A DNA stretch of 64,000 bases from Argentina anserina (lineage: Eukaryota > Streptophyta > Magnoliopsida > Rosales > Rosaceae): positions 372,001 through 436,000 of the forward strand of contig NW_026089428.1 of NCBI RefSeq assembly GCF_933775445.1, read 5' to 3'. The notes under the pieces are model-generated. The model saw nothing but the letters and a program-made list of their open reading frames with translations. It was not told the origin of the DNA and did not search any database. The translations under genes and the position numbers were made by a program. The first letter of the stretch is position 1. Each line of letters starts with the position of its first letter. Shown here one piece after another: positions 37,560 through 50,144 of the stretch.

Positions 37560-39073
37560 GATGCGAGTTTCTATTGTATTTAAGAGTTTTGCAAGTGTGG
37601 GAGTGTGTTTCTATTCCAATTGAGTATCTTTACATAGTTTGCGTATCTTTACTATTCCAATTGTGTATCTTTACATCGTTTGCGTATCTTTACTATTCCA
37701 ATTGTGTATCTTTTCATTTCTCGTTTGAGTATCTTTCTGTAAGGCTTCTGATGCGAGTTTCTATTGTATTTGACATTTTTGCAAGTGTGGGAGTGTGTTT
37801 CTTTCAAACTGAGTATCTTTACATCGTTTGCGTATCTTTACTATTCCAATTGTGTATCTTTACATCGTTTGCGTATCTTTACTATTCCAATTGTGTATCT
37901 TTTCATTTCTCGTTTGAGTATCTTTCTGTAAGGCTTCTGATGCGACTTTCTATTGTATTTGCGAGTTTTGCAAGTGTGGGAGTGTGTTTCTTTCAAACTG
38001 AGTATCTTTACATCGTTTGCGTATCTTTCCTATTCCAATTGTGTATCTTTACATCGTTTGCGTATCTTTACTATTCCAATTGTGTATCTTTTCATTTCTC
38101 GTTTGAGTATCTTTCTGTAAGGCTTCTGATGCGAGTTTCTATTGTATTTAGGAGTTTTGCAAGTGTGGGAGTGTGTTTCATTCAAACTGAGTATCTTTAC
38201 ATCGTTTGCGTATCTTTACTACTCCAATTGTGTATCTTTACATCGTTTGCGTATCTTTACTATTCCAATTGTGTATCTTTTCATTTCACGTTTCAGTATC
38301 TTTCTGTAAGGCTTCTGATGCGAGTTTCTATTGTATTTGAGAGTTTTGCAAGTGAGGGAGTGTGTTTCTTTCAAACTGAGTATCTTTACATCGTTTGCGT
38401 ATCTTTACTATTCCAATTGTGTATCTTTACATCGTTTGCGTATCTTTACTATTCCAATTGTGTATCTTTTCATTTCTCGTTTGAGTATCTTTCTGTAAGG
38501 CTTCTGATGCGAGTTTCTATTGTATTTAAGAGTTTTGCAAGTGTGGGAGTGTGTTTCTATTCCAATTGAGTATCTTTACATCGTTTGCGTATCTTTACTA
38601 TTCCAATTGTGTATCTTTACATCGTTTGCGTATCTTTACTATTCCAATTGTGTATCTTTTCATTTCTCGTTTCAGTATCTTTCTGTAAGGCTTCTGATGC
38701 GAGTTTCTATTGTATTTGAGTGTTTTGCAAGTGTGGGAGTGTGTTTCTTTCAAATTGTGTATCTTTACATCGTTTGCGTATCTTTACTATTCCAATTGTG
38801 TATCTTTACATCGTTTGCGTATCTTTACTATTCCAATTGTGTATCTTTTCATTTCTCGTTTCAGTATCTTTCTGTAAGGCTTCTGATGCGAGTTTCTATT
38901 GTATTTGAGAGTTTTGCAAGTGTGGGAGTGTGTTTCTTTCAAACTGAGTATCTTTACATCGTTTGCGTATCTTTCCTATTCCAATTGTGTATCTTTACAT
39001 CGTTTGCGTATCTTTACTATTCCAACTGTGTATCTTTTCATTTCTCGTTTGAGTATCTTTCTGTAAGGCTTCT
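37560..39073 (+). repeat. Two contracted HOR copies (5 and 3 monomers)
   Basis: The five-monomer copy (37560-38505) runs CTATTCC unit, TTTGACATT, CGACTTTCT, TTTAGGAG, GTGAGGGAG, with CATTTCACG near 38283. The three-monomer copy (38506-39073) runs CTATTCC unit, TTTGAGTG, CAACTG. The CTATTCC unit at 38506 keeps ACATCG where the other five copies have ACATAG. Confidence 0.85.
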
Positions 39074-41531
39074 GATGCGAGTTTCTATTGTATTTAAGAG
39101 TTTTGCAAGTGTGGGAGTGTGTTTCTATTCCAATTGAGTATCTTTACATAGTTTGCGTATCTTTACTATTCCAATTGTGTATCTTTACATCGTTTGCGTA
39201 TCTTTACTATTCCAATTGTGTATCTTTTCATTTCTCGTTTGAGTATCTTTCTGTAAGGCTTCTGATGCGAGTTTCTATTGTATTTGACATTTTTGCAAGT
39301 GTGGGAGTGTGTTTCTTTCAAACTGAGTATCTTTACATCGTTTGCGTATCTTTACTATTCCAATTGTGTATCTTTACATCGTTTGCGTATCTTTACTATT
39401 CCAATTGTGTATGTTTTCATTTCTCGTTTGAGTATCTTTCTGTAAGCCTTCTGATGCGAGTTTCTATTGTATTTGAGAGTTTTGCAAGTGTGGGAGTGTG
39501 TTTCATTCAAACTGAGTATCTTTACATCGTTTGCGTATCTTTACTATTCCAATTGTGTATCTTTACATCGTTTGCGTATCTTTACTATTCCAATTGTGTA
39601 TCTTTTCATTTCTCGTTTCAGTATCTTTCTGTAAGGCTTCTGATGCGAGTTTCTATTGTATTTGAGAGTTTTGCAAGTGTGGGAGTGTGTTTCTTTCAAA
39701 ATGTGTATCTTTACATCGTTTGCGTATCTTTACTATTCCAATTGTGTATCTTTACATCGTTTGCGTATCTTTACTATTCCAATTGTGTATCTTTTCATTT
39801 CTCGTTTCAGTATCTTTCTGTAAGGCTTCTGATGCGAGTTTCTATTGTATTTAGGAGTTTTGCAAGTGTGGGAGTGTGTTTCATTCAAACTGAGTATCTT
39901 TACATCGTTTGCGTATCTTTACTACTCCAATTGTGTATCTTTACATCGTTTGCGTATCTTTACTATTCCAATTGTGTATCTTTTCATTTCTCGTTTCAGT
40001 ATCTTTCTGTAAGGCTTCTGATGCGAGTTTCTATTGTATTTGAGAGTTTTGCAAGTGAGGGAGTGTGTTTCTTTCAAACTGAGTATCTTTACATCGTTTG
40101 CGTATCTTTACTATTCCAATTGTGTATCTTTACATCGTTTGCGTATCTTTACTATTCCAATTGTGTATCTTTTCATTTCTCGTTTGAGTATCTTTCTGTA
40201 AGGCTTCTGATGCGAGTTTCTATTGTATTTGAGAGTTTTGCAAGTGAGGGAGTGTGTTTCTTTCAAACTGAGTATCTTTACATCGTTTGCGTATCTTTAC
40301 TATTCCAATTGTGTATCTTTACATCGTTTGCGTATCTTTACTATTCCAATTGTGTATCTTTTCATTTCTCGTTTGAGTATCTTTCTGTAAGGCTTCTGAT
40401 GCGAGTTTCTATTGTATTTGAGAGTTTTGCAAGTGTGGGAGTGTGTTTCTTTCAAACTGAATATCTTTACATCGTTTGCGTATGTTTCCTATTCCAATTG
40501 TGTATCTTTACATCGTTTGCGTATCTTTACTATTCCAATTGTGTATCTTTTCATTTCTCGTTTGAGTATCTTTCTGTAAGGCTTCTGATGCGAGTTTATA
40601 TTGTATTTGAGAGTTTTGCAAGTGTGGGAGTGTGTTTCTTTCAAACTGAGTATCTTTACATCGTTTGCGTATCTTTACTATTCCAATTGTGTATCTTTAC
40701 ATCGTTTGCGTATCTTTACTATTCCAATTGTGTATCTTTTCATTTCTCGTTTGAGTATCTTTCTGTAAGGCTTCTGATGCGACTTTCTATTGTATTTGCG
40801 AGTTTTGCAAGTGTGGGAGTGTGTTTCTTTCAAACTGAGTATCTTTACATCGTTTGCGTATCTTTACTATTCCAATTGTGTATCTTTACATCGTTTGCGT
40901 ATCTTTACTATTCCAATTGTGTATCTTTTCATTTCTCGTTTGAGTATCTTTCTGTAAGGCTTCTGATGCGAGTTTCTATTGTATTTAGGAGTTTTGCAAG
41001 TGTGGGAGTGTGTTTCATTCAAACTGAGTATCTTTACATCGTTTGCGTATCTTTACTATTCCAATTGTGTATCTTTACATCGTTTGCGTATCTTTACTAT
41101 TCCAATTGTGTATCTTTTCATTTCTCGTTTCAGTATCTTTCTGTAAGGCTTCTGATGCGAGTTTCTATTGTATTTGAGTGTTTTGCAAGTGTGGGAGTGT
41201 GTTTCTTTCAAATTGTGTATCTTTACATCGTTTGCGTATCTTTACTATTCCAATTGTGTATCTTTACATCGTTTGCGTATCTTTACTATTCCAATTGTGT
41301 ATCTTTTCATTTCTCGTTTCAGTATCTTTCTGTAAGGCTTCTGATGCGAGTTTCTATTGTATTTGAGAGTTTTGCAAGTGTGGGAGTGTGTTTCTTTCAA
41401 ACTGAGTATCTTTACATCGTTTGCGTATCTTTCCTATTCCAATTGTGTATCTTTACATCGTTTGCGTATCTTTACTATTCCAACTGTGTATCTTTTCATT
41501 TCTCGTTTGAGTATCTTTCTGTAAGGCTTCT
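39074..41531 (+). repeat. 13-monomer HOR, best reference copy (2458 bp)
   Basis: Thirteen units at 39074, 39264, 39453, 39642, 39831, 40020, 40209, 40398, 40587, 40776, 40965, 41154 and 41343, in the order given for 31132-33589. The first unit is 190 bp and the rest 189. A private change is TTTCAAAATGTG near 39700. Another such copy begins immediately at 41532. Confidence 0.88.
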
Positions 41532-44326
41532 GATGCGAGTTTCTATTGTATTTAAGAGTTTTGCAAGTGTGGGAGTGTGTTTCTATTCCAATTGAGTATC
41601 TTTACATAGTTTGCGTATCTTTACTATTCCAATTGTGTATCTTTACATCGTTTGCGTATCTTTACTATTCCAATTGTGTATCTTTTCATTTCTCGTTTCA
41701 GTATCTTTCTGTAAGGCTTCTGATGCGAGTTTCTATTGTATTTGACATTTTTGCAAGTGTGGGAGTGTGTTTCTTTCAAACTGAGTATCTTTACATCGTT
41801 TGCGTATCTTTACTATTCCAATTGTGTATCTTTACATCGTTTGCGTATCTTTACTATTCCAATTGTGTATGTTTTCATTTCTCGTTTGAGTATCTTTCTG
41901 TAAGCCTTCTGATGCGAGTTTCTATTGTATTTGAGAGTTTTGCAAGTGTGGGAGTGTGTTTCATTCAAACTGAGTATCTTTACATCGTTTGCGTATCTTT
42001 ACTATTCCAATTGTGTATCTTTACATCGTTTGCGTATCTTTACTATTCCAATTGTGTATCTTTTCATTTCTCGTTTCAGTATCTTTCTGTAAGGCTTCTG
42101 ATGCGAGTTTCTATTGTATTTGAGAGTTTTGCAAGTGTGGGAGTGTGTTTCTTTCAAATTGTGTATCTTTACATCGTTTGCGTATCTTTACTATTCCAAT
42201 TGTGTATCTTTACATCGTTTGCGTATCTTTACTATTCCAATTGTGTATCTTTTCATTTCTCGTTTCAGTATCTTTCTGTAAGGCTTCTGATGCGAGTTTC
42301 TATTGTATTTAGGAGTTTTGCAAGTGTGGGAGTGTGTTTCATTCAAACTGAGTATCTTTACATCGTTTGCGTATCTTTACTACTCCAATTGTGTATCTTT
42401 ACATCGTTTGCGTATCTTTACTATTCCAATTGTGTATCTTTTCATTTCTCGTTTCAGTATCTTTCTGTAAGGCTTCTGATGCGAGTTTCTATTGTATTTG
42501 AGAGTTTTGCAAGTGAGGGAGTGTGTTTCTTTCAAACTGAGTATCTTTACATCGTTTGCGTATCTTTACTATTCCAATTGTGTATCTTTACATCGTTTGC
42601 GTATCTTTACTATTCCAATTGTGTATCTTTTCATTTCTCGTTTGAGTATCTTTCTGTAAGGCTTCTGATGCGAGTTTCTATTGTATTTGAGAGTTTTGCA
42701 AGTGTGGGAGTGTGTTTCTTTCAAACTGAATATCTTTACATCGTTTGCGTATGTTTCCTATTCCAATTGTGTATCTTTACATCGTTTGCGTATCTTTACT
42801 ATTCCAATTGTGTATCTTTTCATTTCTCGTTTGAGTATCTTTCTGTAAGGCTTCTGATGCGAGTTTATATTGTATTTGAGAGTTTTGCAAGTGTGGGATT
42901 GTGTTTCTTTCAAACTGAGTATCTTTACATCGTTTGCGTATCTTTACTATTCCAATTGTGTATCTTTACATCGTTTGCGTATCTTTACTATTCCAATTGT
43001 GTATCTTTTCATTTCTCGTTTGAGTATCTTTCTGTAAGGCTTCTGATGCGACTTTCTATTGTATTTGCGAGTTTTGCAAGTGTGGGAGTGTGTTTCTTTC
43101 AAACTGAGTATCTTTACATCGTTTGCGTATCTTTCCTATTCCAATTGTGTATCTTTACATCGTTTGCGTATCTTTACTATTCCAATTGTGTATCTTTTCA
43201 TTTCTCGTTTGAGTATCTTTCTGTAAGGCTTCTGATGCGAGTTTCTATTGTATTTAGGAGTTTTGCAAGTGTGGGAGTGTGTTTCATTCAAACTGAGTAT
43301 CTTTACATCGTTTGCGTATCTTTACTAATCCAATTGTGTATCTTTACATCGTTTGCGTATCTTTACTATTCCAATTGTGTATCTTTTCATTTCACGTTTC
43401 AGTATCTTTCTGTAAGGCTTCTGATGCGAGTTTCTATTGTATTTGAGAGTTTTGCAAGTGAGGGAGTGTGTTTCTTTCAAACTGAGTATCTTTACATCGT
43501 TTGCGTATCTTTACTATTCCAATTGTGTATCTTTACATCGTTTGCGTATCTTTACTATTCCAATTGTGTATCTTTTCATTTCTCGTTTGAGTATCTTTCT
43601 GTAAGGCTTCTGATGCGAGTTTCTATTGTATTTGAGAGTTTTGCAAGTGTGGGAGTGTGTTTCTTTCAAACTGAATATCTTTACATCGTTTGCGTATGTT
43701 TCCTATTCCAATTGTGTATCTTTACATCGTTTGCGTATCTTTACTATTCCAATTGTGTATCTTTTCATTTCTCGTTTGAGTATCTTTCTGTAAGGCTTCT
43801 GATGCGAGTTTCTATTGTATTTGAGAGTTTTCCAAGTGTGGGAGTGTGTTTCTTTCAAACTGAGTATCTTTACATCGTTTGCGTATCTTTACTATTCCAA
43901 TTGTGTATCTTTACATCGTTTGCGTATCTTTACTATTCCAATTGTGTATCTTTTCATTTCTCGTTTGAGTATCTTTCTGTAAGGCTTCTGATGCGAGTTT
44001 CTATTGTATTTGAGAGTTTTGCAAGTGTGGGAGTGTGTTTCTTTCAAACTGAATATCTTTACATCGTTTGCGTATGTTTCCTATTCCAATTGTGTATCTT
44101 TACATCGTTTGCGTATCTTTACTATTCCAATTGTGTATCTTTTCATTTCTCGTTTGAGTATCTTTCTGTAAGGCTTCTGATGCGAGTTTATATTGTATTT
44201 AAGAGTTTTGCAAGTGTGGGAGTGTGTTTTATTCAAACTGAGTATCTTTACATCGTTTGCGTATCTTTACTATTCCAATTGTGTATCTTTTCATTTCACG
44301 TTTCAGTATCTTTCTGTAAGGCTTCT
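41532..44326 (+). repeat. 13-monomer HOR passing into the 20-monomer HOR
   Basis: Starts as the 13-monomer HOR (CTATTCC unit, TTTGACATT, CATTCAAAC, CTTTCAAATTG, TTTAGGAG, GTGAGGGAG, GAATATC, GTTTATATT with GGGATTGTG, CGACTTTCT, TTTAGGAG). It then continues with GTGAGGGAG after CATTTCACG (43423), GAATATC, GTTTTCCAAG (43801), GAATATC and a 148-bp GTTTATATT/TTTAAGAG unit (44179). The last four units are the ending of the next HOR type. Confidence 0.83.
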
Positions 44327-47300
44327 GATGCGAGTTTCTATTGTATTTGAGAGTTTTGCAAGTGAGGGAGTGTGTTTCTTTCAAACTGAGTATCTTTACA
44401 TCGTTTGCGTATCTTTACTATTCCAATTGTGTATCTTTACATCGTTTGCGTATCTTTACTATTCCAATTGTGTATCTTTTCATTTCTCGTTTCAGTATCT
44501 TTCTGTAAGGCTTCTGATGCGAGTTTCTATTGTATTTGAGAGTTTTGCAAGTGTGGGAGTGTGTTTCTTTCAAATTGTGTATCTTTACATCGTTTGCGTA
44601 TCTTTACTATTCCAATTGTGTATCTTTACATCGTTTGCGTATCTTTACTATTCCAATTGTGTATCTTTTCATTTCTCGTTTCAGTATCTTTCTGTAAGGC
44701 TTCTGATGCGAGTTTCTATTGTATTTAGGAGTTTTGCAAATGTGGGAGTGTGTTTCATTCAAACTGAGTATCTTTACATCGTTTGCGTATCTTTACTACT
44801 CCAATTGTGTATCTTTACATCGTTTGCGTATCTTTACTATTCCAATTGTGTATCTTTTCATTTCTCGTTTCAGTATCTTTCTGTAAGGCTTCTGATGCGA
44901 GTTTCTATTGTATTTGAGAGTTTTGCAAGTGAGGGAGTGTGTTTCTTTCAAACTGAGTATCTTTACATCGTTTGCGTATCTTTACTATTCCAATTGTGTA
45001 TCTTTACATCGTTTGCGTATCTTTACTATTCCAATTGTGTATCTTTTCATTTCTCGTTTGAGTATCTTTCTGTAAGGCTTCTGATGCGAGTTTCTATTGT
45101 ATTTCAGAGTTTTGCAAGTGTGGGAGTGTGTTTCTTTCAAACTGAATATCTTTACATCGTTTGCGTATGTTTCCTATTCCAATTGTGTATCTTTACATCG
45201 TTTGCGTATCTTTACTATTCCAATTGTGTATCTTTTCATTTCTCGTTTGAGTATCTTTCTGTAAGGCTTCTGATGCGAGTTTATATTGTATTTGAGAGTT
45301 TTGCAAGTGTGGGAGTGTGTTTCTTTCAAACTGAGTATCTTTACATCGTTTGCGTATCTTTACTATTCCAATTGTGTATCTTTACATCGTTTGCGTATCT
45401 TTACTATTCCAATTGTGTATCTTTTCATTTCTCGTTTGAGTATCTTTCTGTAAGGCTTCTGATGCGAGTTTCTATTGTATTTGCGAGTTTTGCAAGTGTG
45501 GGAGTGTGTTTCTTTCAAACTGAGTATCTTTACATCGTTTGCGTATCTTTCCTATTCCAATTGTGTATCTTTACATCGTTTGCGTATCTTTACTATTCCA
45601 ATTGTGTATCTTTTCATTTCTCGTTTGAGTATCTTTCTGTAAGGCTTCTGATGCGAGTTTCTATTGTATTTAGGAGTTTTGCAAGTGTGGGAGTGTGTTT
45701 CATTCAAACTGAGTATCTTTACATCGTTTGCGTATCTTTACTATTCCAATTGTGTATCTTTACATCGTTTGCGTATCTTTACTATTCCAATTGTGTATCT
45801 TTTCATTTCACGTTTCAGTATCTTTCTGTAAGGCTTCTGATGCGAGTTTCTATTGTATTTGAGAGTTTTGCAAGTGAGGGAGTGTGTTTCTTTCAAACTG
45901 AGTATCTTTACATCGTTTGCGTATCTTTACTATTCCAATTGTGTATCTTTACATCGTTTGCGTATCTTTACTATTCCAATTGTGTATCTTTTCATTTCTC
46001 GTTTGAGTATCTTTCTGTAAGGCTTCTGATGCGAGTTTCTATTGTATTTGAGAGTTTTGCAAGTGTGGGAGTGTGTTTCTTTCAAACTGAATATCTTTAC
46101 ATCGTTTGCGTATGTTTCCTATTCCAATTGTGTATCTTTACATCGTTTGCGTATCTTTACTATTCCAATTGTGTATCTTTTCATTTCTCGTTTGAGTATC
46201 TTTCTGTAAGGCTTCTGATGCGAGTTTATATTGTATTTGAGAGTTTTGCAAGTGTGGGAGTGTGTTTCTTTCAAACTGAGTATCTTTACATCGTTTGCGT
46301 ATCTTTCCTATTCCAATTGTGTATCTTTACATCGTTTGCGTATCTTTACTATTCCAATTGTGTATCTTTTCATTTCTCGTTTGAGTATCTTTCTGTAAGG
46401 CTTCTGATGCGAGTTTCTATTGTATTTAGGAGTTTTGCAAGTGTGGGAGTGTGTTTTATTCAAACTGAGTATCTTTACATCGTTTGCGTATCTTTACTAC
46501 TCCAATTGTGTATCTTTACATCGTTTGCGTATCTTTACTATTCCAATTGTGTATCTTTTCATTTCTCGTTTCAGTATCTTTCTGTAAGGCTTCTGATGCG
46601 AGTTTCTATTGTATTTGAGAGTTTTGCAAGTGTGGGAGTGTGTTTCTTTCAAACTGAGTATCTTTACATCGTTTGCGTATCTTTACTATTCCAATTGTGT
46701 ATCTTTACATCGTTTGCGTATCTTTACTATTCCAATTGTGTATCTTTTCATTTCTCGTTTGAGTATCTTTCTGTAAGGCTTCTGATGCGACTTTCTATTG
46801 TATTTGCGAGTTTTGCAAGTGTGGGAGTGTGTTTCTTTCAAACTGAGTATCTTTACATCGTTTGCGTATCTTTCCTATTCCAATTGTGTATCTTTACATC
46901 GTTTGCGTATCTTTACTATTCCAATTGTGTATCTTTTCATTTCTCGTTTGAGTATCTTTCTGTAAGGCTTCTGATGCGAGTTTCTATTGTATTTAGGAGT
47001 TTTGCAAGTGTGGGAGTGTGTTTCATTCAAACTGAGTATCTTTACATCGTTTGCGTATCTTTACTACTCCAATTGTGTATCTTTACATCGTTTGCGTATC
47101 TTTACTATTCCAATTGTGTATCTTTTCATTTCACGTTTCAGTATCTTTCTGTAAGGCTTCTGATGCGAGTTTCTATTGTATTTGAGAGTTTTGCAAGTGA
47201 GGGAGTGTGTTTCTTTCAAACTGAGTATCTTTACATCGTTTGCGTATCTTTACTATTCCAATTGTGTATCTTTACATCGTTTGCGTATCTTTACTATTCC

Positions 47301-48106
47301 AATTGTGTATCTTTTCATTTCTCGTTTGAGTATCTTTCTGTAAGGCTTCTGATGCGAGTTTCTATTGTATTTGAGAGTTTTGCAAGTGTGGGAGTGTGTT
47401 TCTTTCAAACTGAATATCTTTACATCGTTTGCGTATGTTTCCTATTCCAATTGTGTATCTTTACATCGTTTGCGTATCTTTACTATTCCAATTGTGTATC
47501 TTTTCATTTCTCGTTTGAGTATCTTTCTGTAAGGCTTCTGATGCGAGTTTCTATTGTATTTGAGAGTTTTCCAAGTGTGGGAGTGTGTTTCTTTCAAACT
47601 GAGTATCTTTACATCGTTTGCGTATCTTTACTATTCCAATTGTGTATCTTTACATCGTTTGCGTATCTTTACTATTCCAATTGTGTATCTTTTCATTTCT
47701 CGTTTGAGTATCTTTCTGTAAGGCTTCTGATGCGAGTTTCTATTGTATTTGAGAGTTTTGCAAGTGTGGGAGTGTGTTTCTTTCAAACTGAATATCTTTA
47801 CATCGTTTGCGTATGTTTCCTATTCCAATTGTGTATCTTTACATCGTTTGCGTATCTTTACTATTCCAACTGTGTATCTTTTCATTTCTCGTTTGAGTAT
47901 CTTTCTGTAAGGCTTCTGATGCGAGTTTATATTGTATTTAAGAGTTTTGCAAGTGTGGGAGTGTGTTTTATTCAAACTGAGTATCTTTACATCGTTTGCG
48001 TATCTTTACTATTCCAATTGTGTATCTTTACATCGTTTGCGTATCTTTACTATTCCAATTGTGTATCTTTTCATTTCACGTTTCAGTATCTTTCTGTAAG
48101 GCTTCT
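44327..48106 (+). repeat. 20-monomer HOR, full copy (3780 bp)
   Basis: Twenty units of 189 bp. Markers are GTGAGGGAG (44327, 44894, 45839, 47162), TTTCAGAG (45083), GTTTATATT (45272, 46217), TTTGCGAG (45461, 46784), GTTTTCCAAG (47540) and GTTTATATT/TTTAAGAG (47918). The next block has the same first seven and last four units but lacks the nine in between. Confidence 0.86.
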
Positions 48107-50144
48107 GATGCGAGTTTCTATTGTATTTGAGAGTTTTGCAAGTGAGGGAGTGTGTTTCTTTCAAACTGAGTATCTTTACATCGTTTGCGTATCTTTACTA
48201 TTCCAATTGTGTATCTTTTCATTTCTCGTTTCAGTATCTTTCTGTAAGGCTTCTGATGCGAGTTTCTATTGTATTTGAGAGTTTTGCAAGTGTGGGAGTG
48301 TGTTTCTTTCAAATTGTGTATCTTTACATCGTTTGCGTATCTTTACTATTCCAATTGTGTATCTTTACATCGTTTGCGTATCTTTACTATTCCAATTGTG
48401 TATCTTTTCATTTCTCGTTTCAGTATCTTTCTGTAAGGCTTCTGATGCGAGTTTCTATTGTATTTAGGAGTTTTGCAAGTGTGGGAGTGTGTTTCATTCA
48501 AACTGAGTATCTTTACATCGTTTGCGTATCTTTACTACTCCAATTGTGTATCTTTACATCGTTTGCGTATCTTTACTATTCCAATTGTGTATCTTTTCAT
48601 TTCTCGTTTCAGTATCTTTCTGTAAGGCTTCTGATGCGAGTTTCTATTGTATTTGAGAGTTTTGCAAGTGAGGGAGTGTGTTTCTTTCAAACTGAGTATC
48701 TTTACATCGTTTGCGTATCTTTACTATTCCAATTGTGTATCTTTACATCGTTTGCGTATCTTTACTATTCCAATTGTGTATCTTTTCATTTCTCGTTTGA
48801 GTATCTTTCTGTAAGGCTTCTGATGCGAGTTTCTATTGTATTTCAGAGTTTTGCAAGTGTGGGAGTGTGTTTCTTTCAAACTGAATATCTTTACATCGTT
48901 TGCGTATGTTTCCTATTCCAATTGTGTATCTTTACATCGTTTGCGTATCTTTACTATTCCAATTGTGTATCTTTTCATTTCTCGTTTGAGTATCTTTCTG
49001 TAAGGCTTCTGATGCGAGTTTATATTGTATTTGAGAGTTTTGCAAGTGTGGGAGTGTGTTTCTTTCAAACTGAGTATCTTTACATCGTTTGCGTATCTTT
49101 ACTATTCCAATTGTGTATCTTTACATCGTTTGCGTATCTTTACTATTCCAATTGTGTATCTTTTCATTTCTCGTTTGAGTATCTTTCTGTAAGGCTTCTG
49201 ATGCGACTTTCTATTGTATTTGCGAGTTTTGCAAGTGTGGGAGTGTGTTTCTTTCAAACTGAGTATCTTTACATCGTTTGCGTATCTTTCCTATTCCAAT
49301 TGTGTATCTTTACATCGTTTGCGTATCTTTACTATTCCAATTGTGTATCTTTTCATTTCTCGTTTGAGTATCTTTCTGTAAGGCTTCTGATGCGAGTTTC
49401 TATTGTATTTGAGAGTTTTGCAAGTGTGGGAGTGTGTTTCTTTCAAACTGAATATCTTTACATCGTTTGCGTATGTTTCCTATTCCAATTGTGTATCTTT
49501 ACATCGTTTGCGTATCTTTACTATTCCAATTGTGTATCTTTTCATTTCTCGTTTGAGTATCTTTCTGTAAGGCTTCTGATGCGAGTTTCTATTGTATTTG
49601 AGAGTTTTCCAAGTGTGGGAGTGTGTTTCTTTCAAACTGAGTATCTTTACATCGTTTGCGTATCTTTACTATTCCAATTGTGTATCTTTACATCGTTTGC
49701 GTATCTTTACTATTCCAATTGTGTATCTTTTCATTTCTCGTTTGAGTATCTTTCTGTAAGGCTTCTGATGCGAGTTTCTATTGTATTTGAGAGTTTTGCA
49801 AGTGTGGGAGTGTGTTTCTTTCAAACTGAATATCTTTACATCGTTTGCGTATGTTTCCTATTCCAATTGTGTATCTTTACATCGTTTGCGTATCTTTACT
49901 ATTCCAATTGTGTATCTTTTCATTTCTCGTTTGAGTATCTTTCTGTAAGGCTTCTGATGCGAGTTTATATTGTATTTAAGAGTTTTGCAAGTGTGGGAGT
50001 GTGTTTTATTCAAACTGAGTATCTTTACATCGTTTGCGTATCTTTACTATTCCAATTGTGTATCTTTACATCGTTTGCGTATCTTTACTATTCCAATTGT
50101 GTATCTTTTCATTTCACGTTTCAGTATCTTTCTGTAAGGCTTCT
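48107..50144 (+). repeat. 20-monomer HOR, 11-monomer deletion derivative (2038 bp)
   Basis: Units: GTGAGGGAG (48107, 148 bp), CTTTCAAATTG, TTTAGGAG, GTGAGGGAG, TTTCAGAG (48822), GTTTATATT, CGACTTTCT (49200), then directly GAATATC (49389), GTTTTCCAAG (49578), GAATATC and TTTAAGAG (49956). Against 44327-48106 nine units are missing between the CGACTTTCT unit and the GAATATC unit, and one 41-bp subrepeat is lost at the start. Confidence 0.86.
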
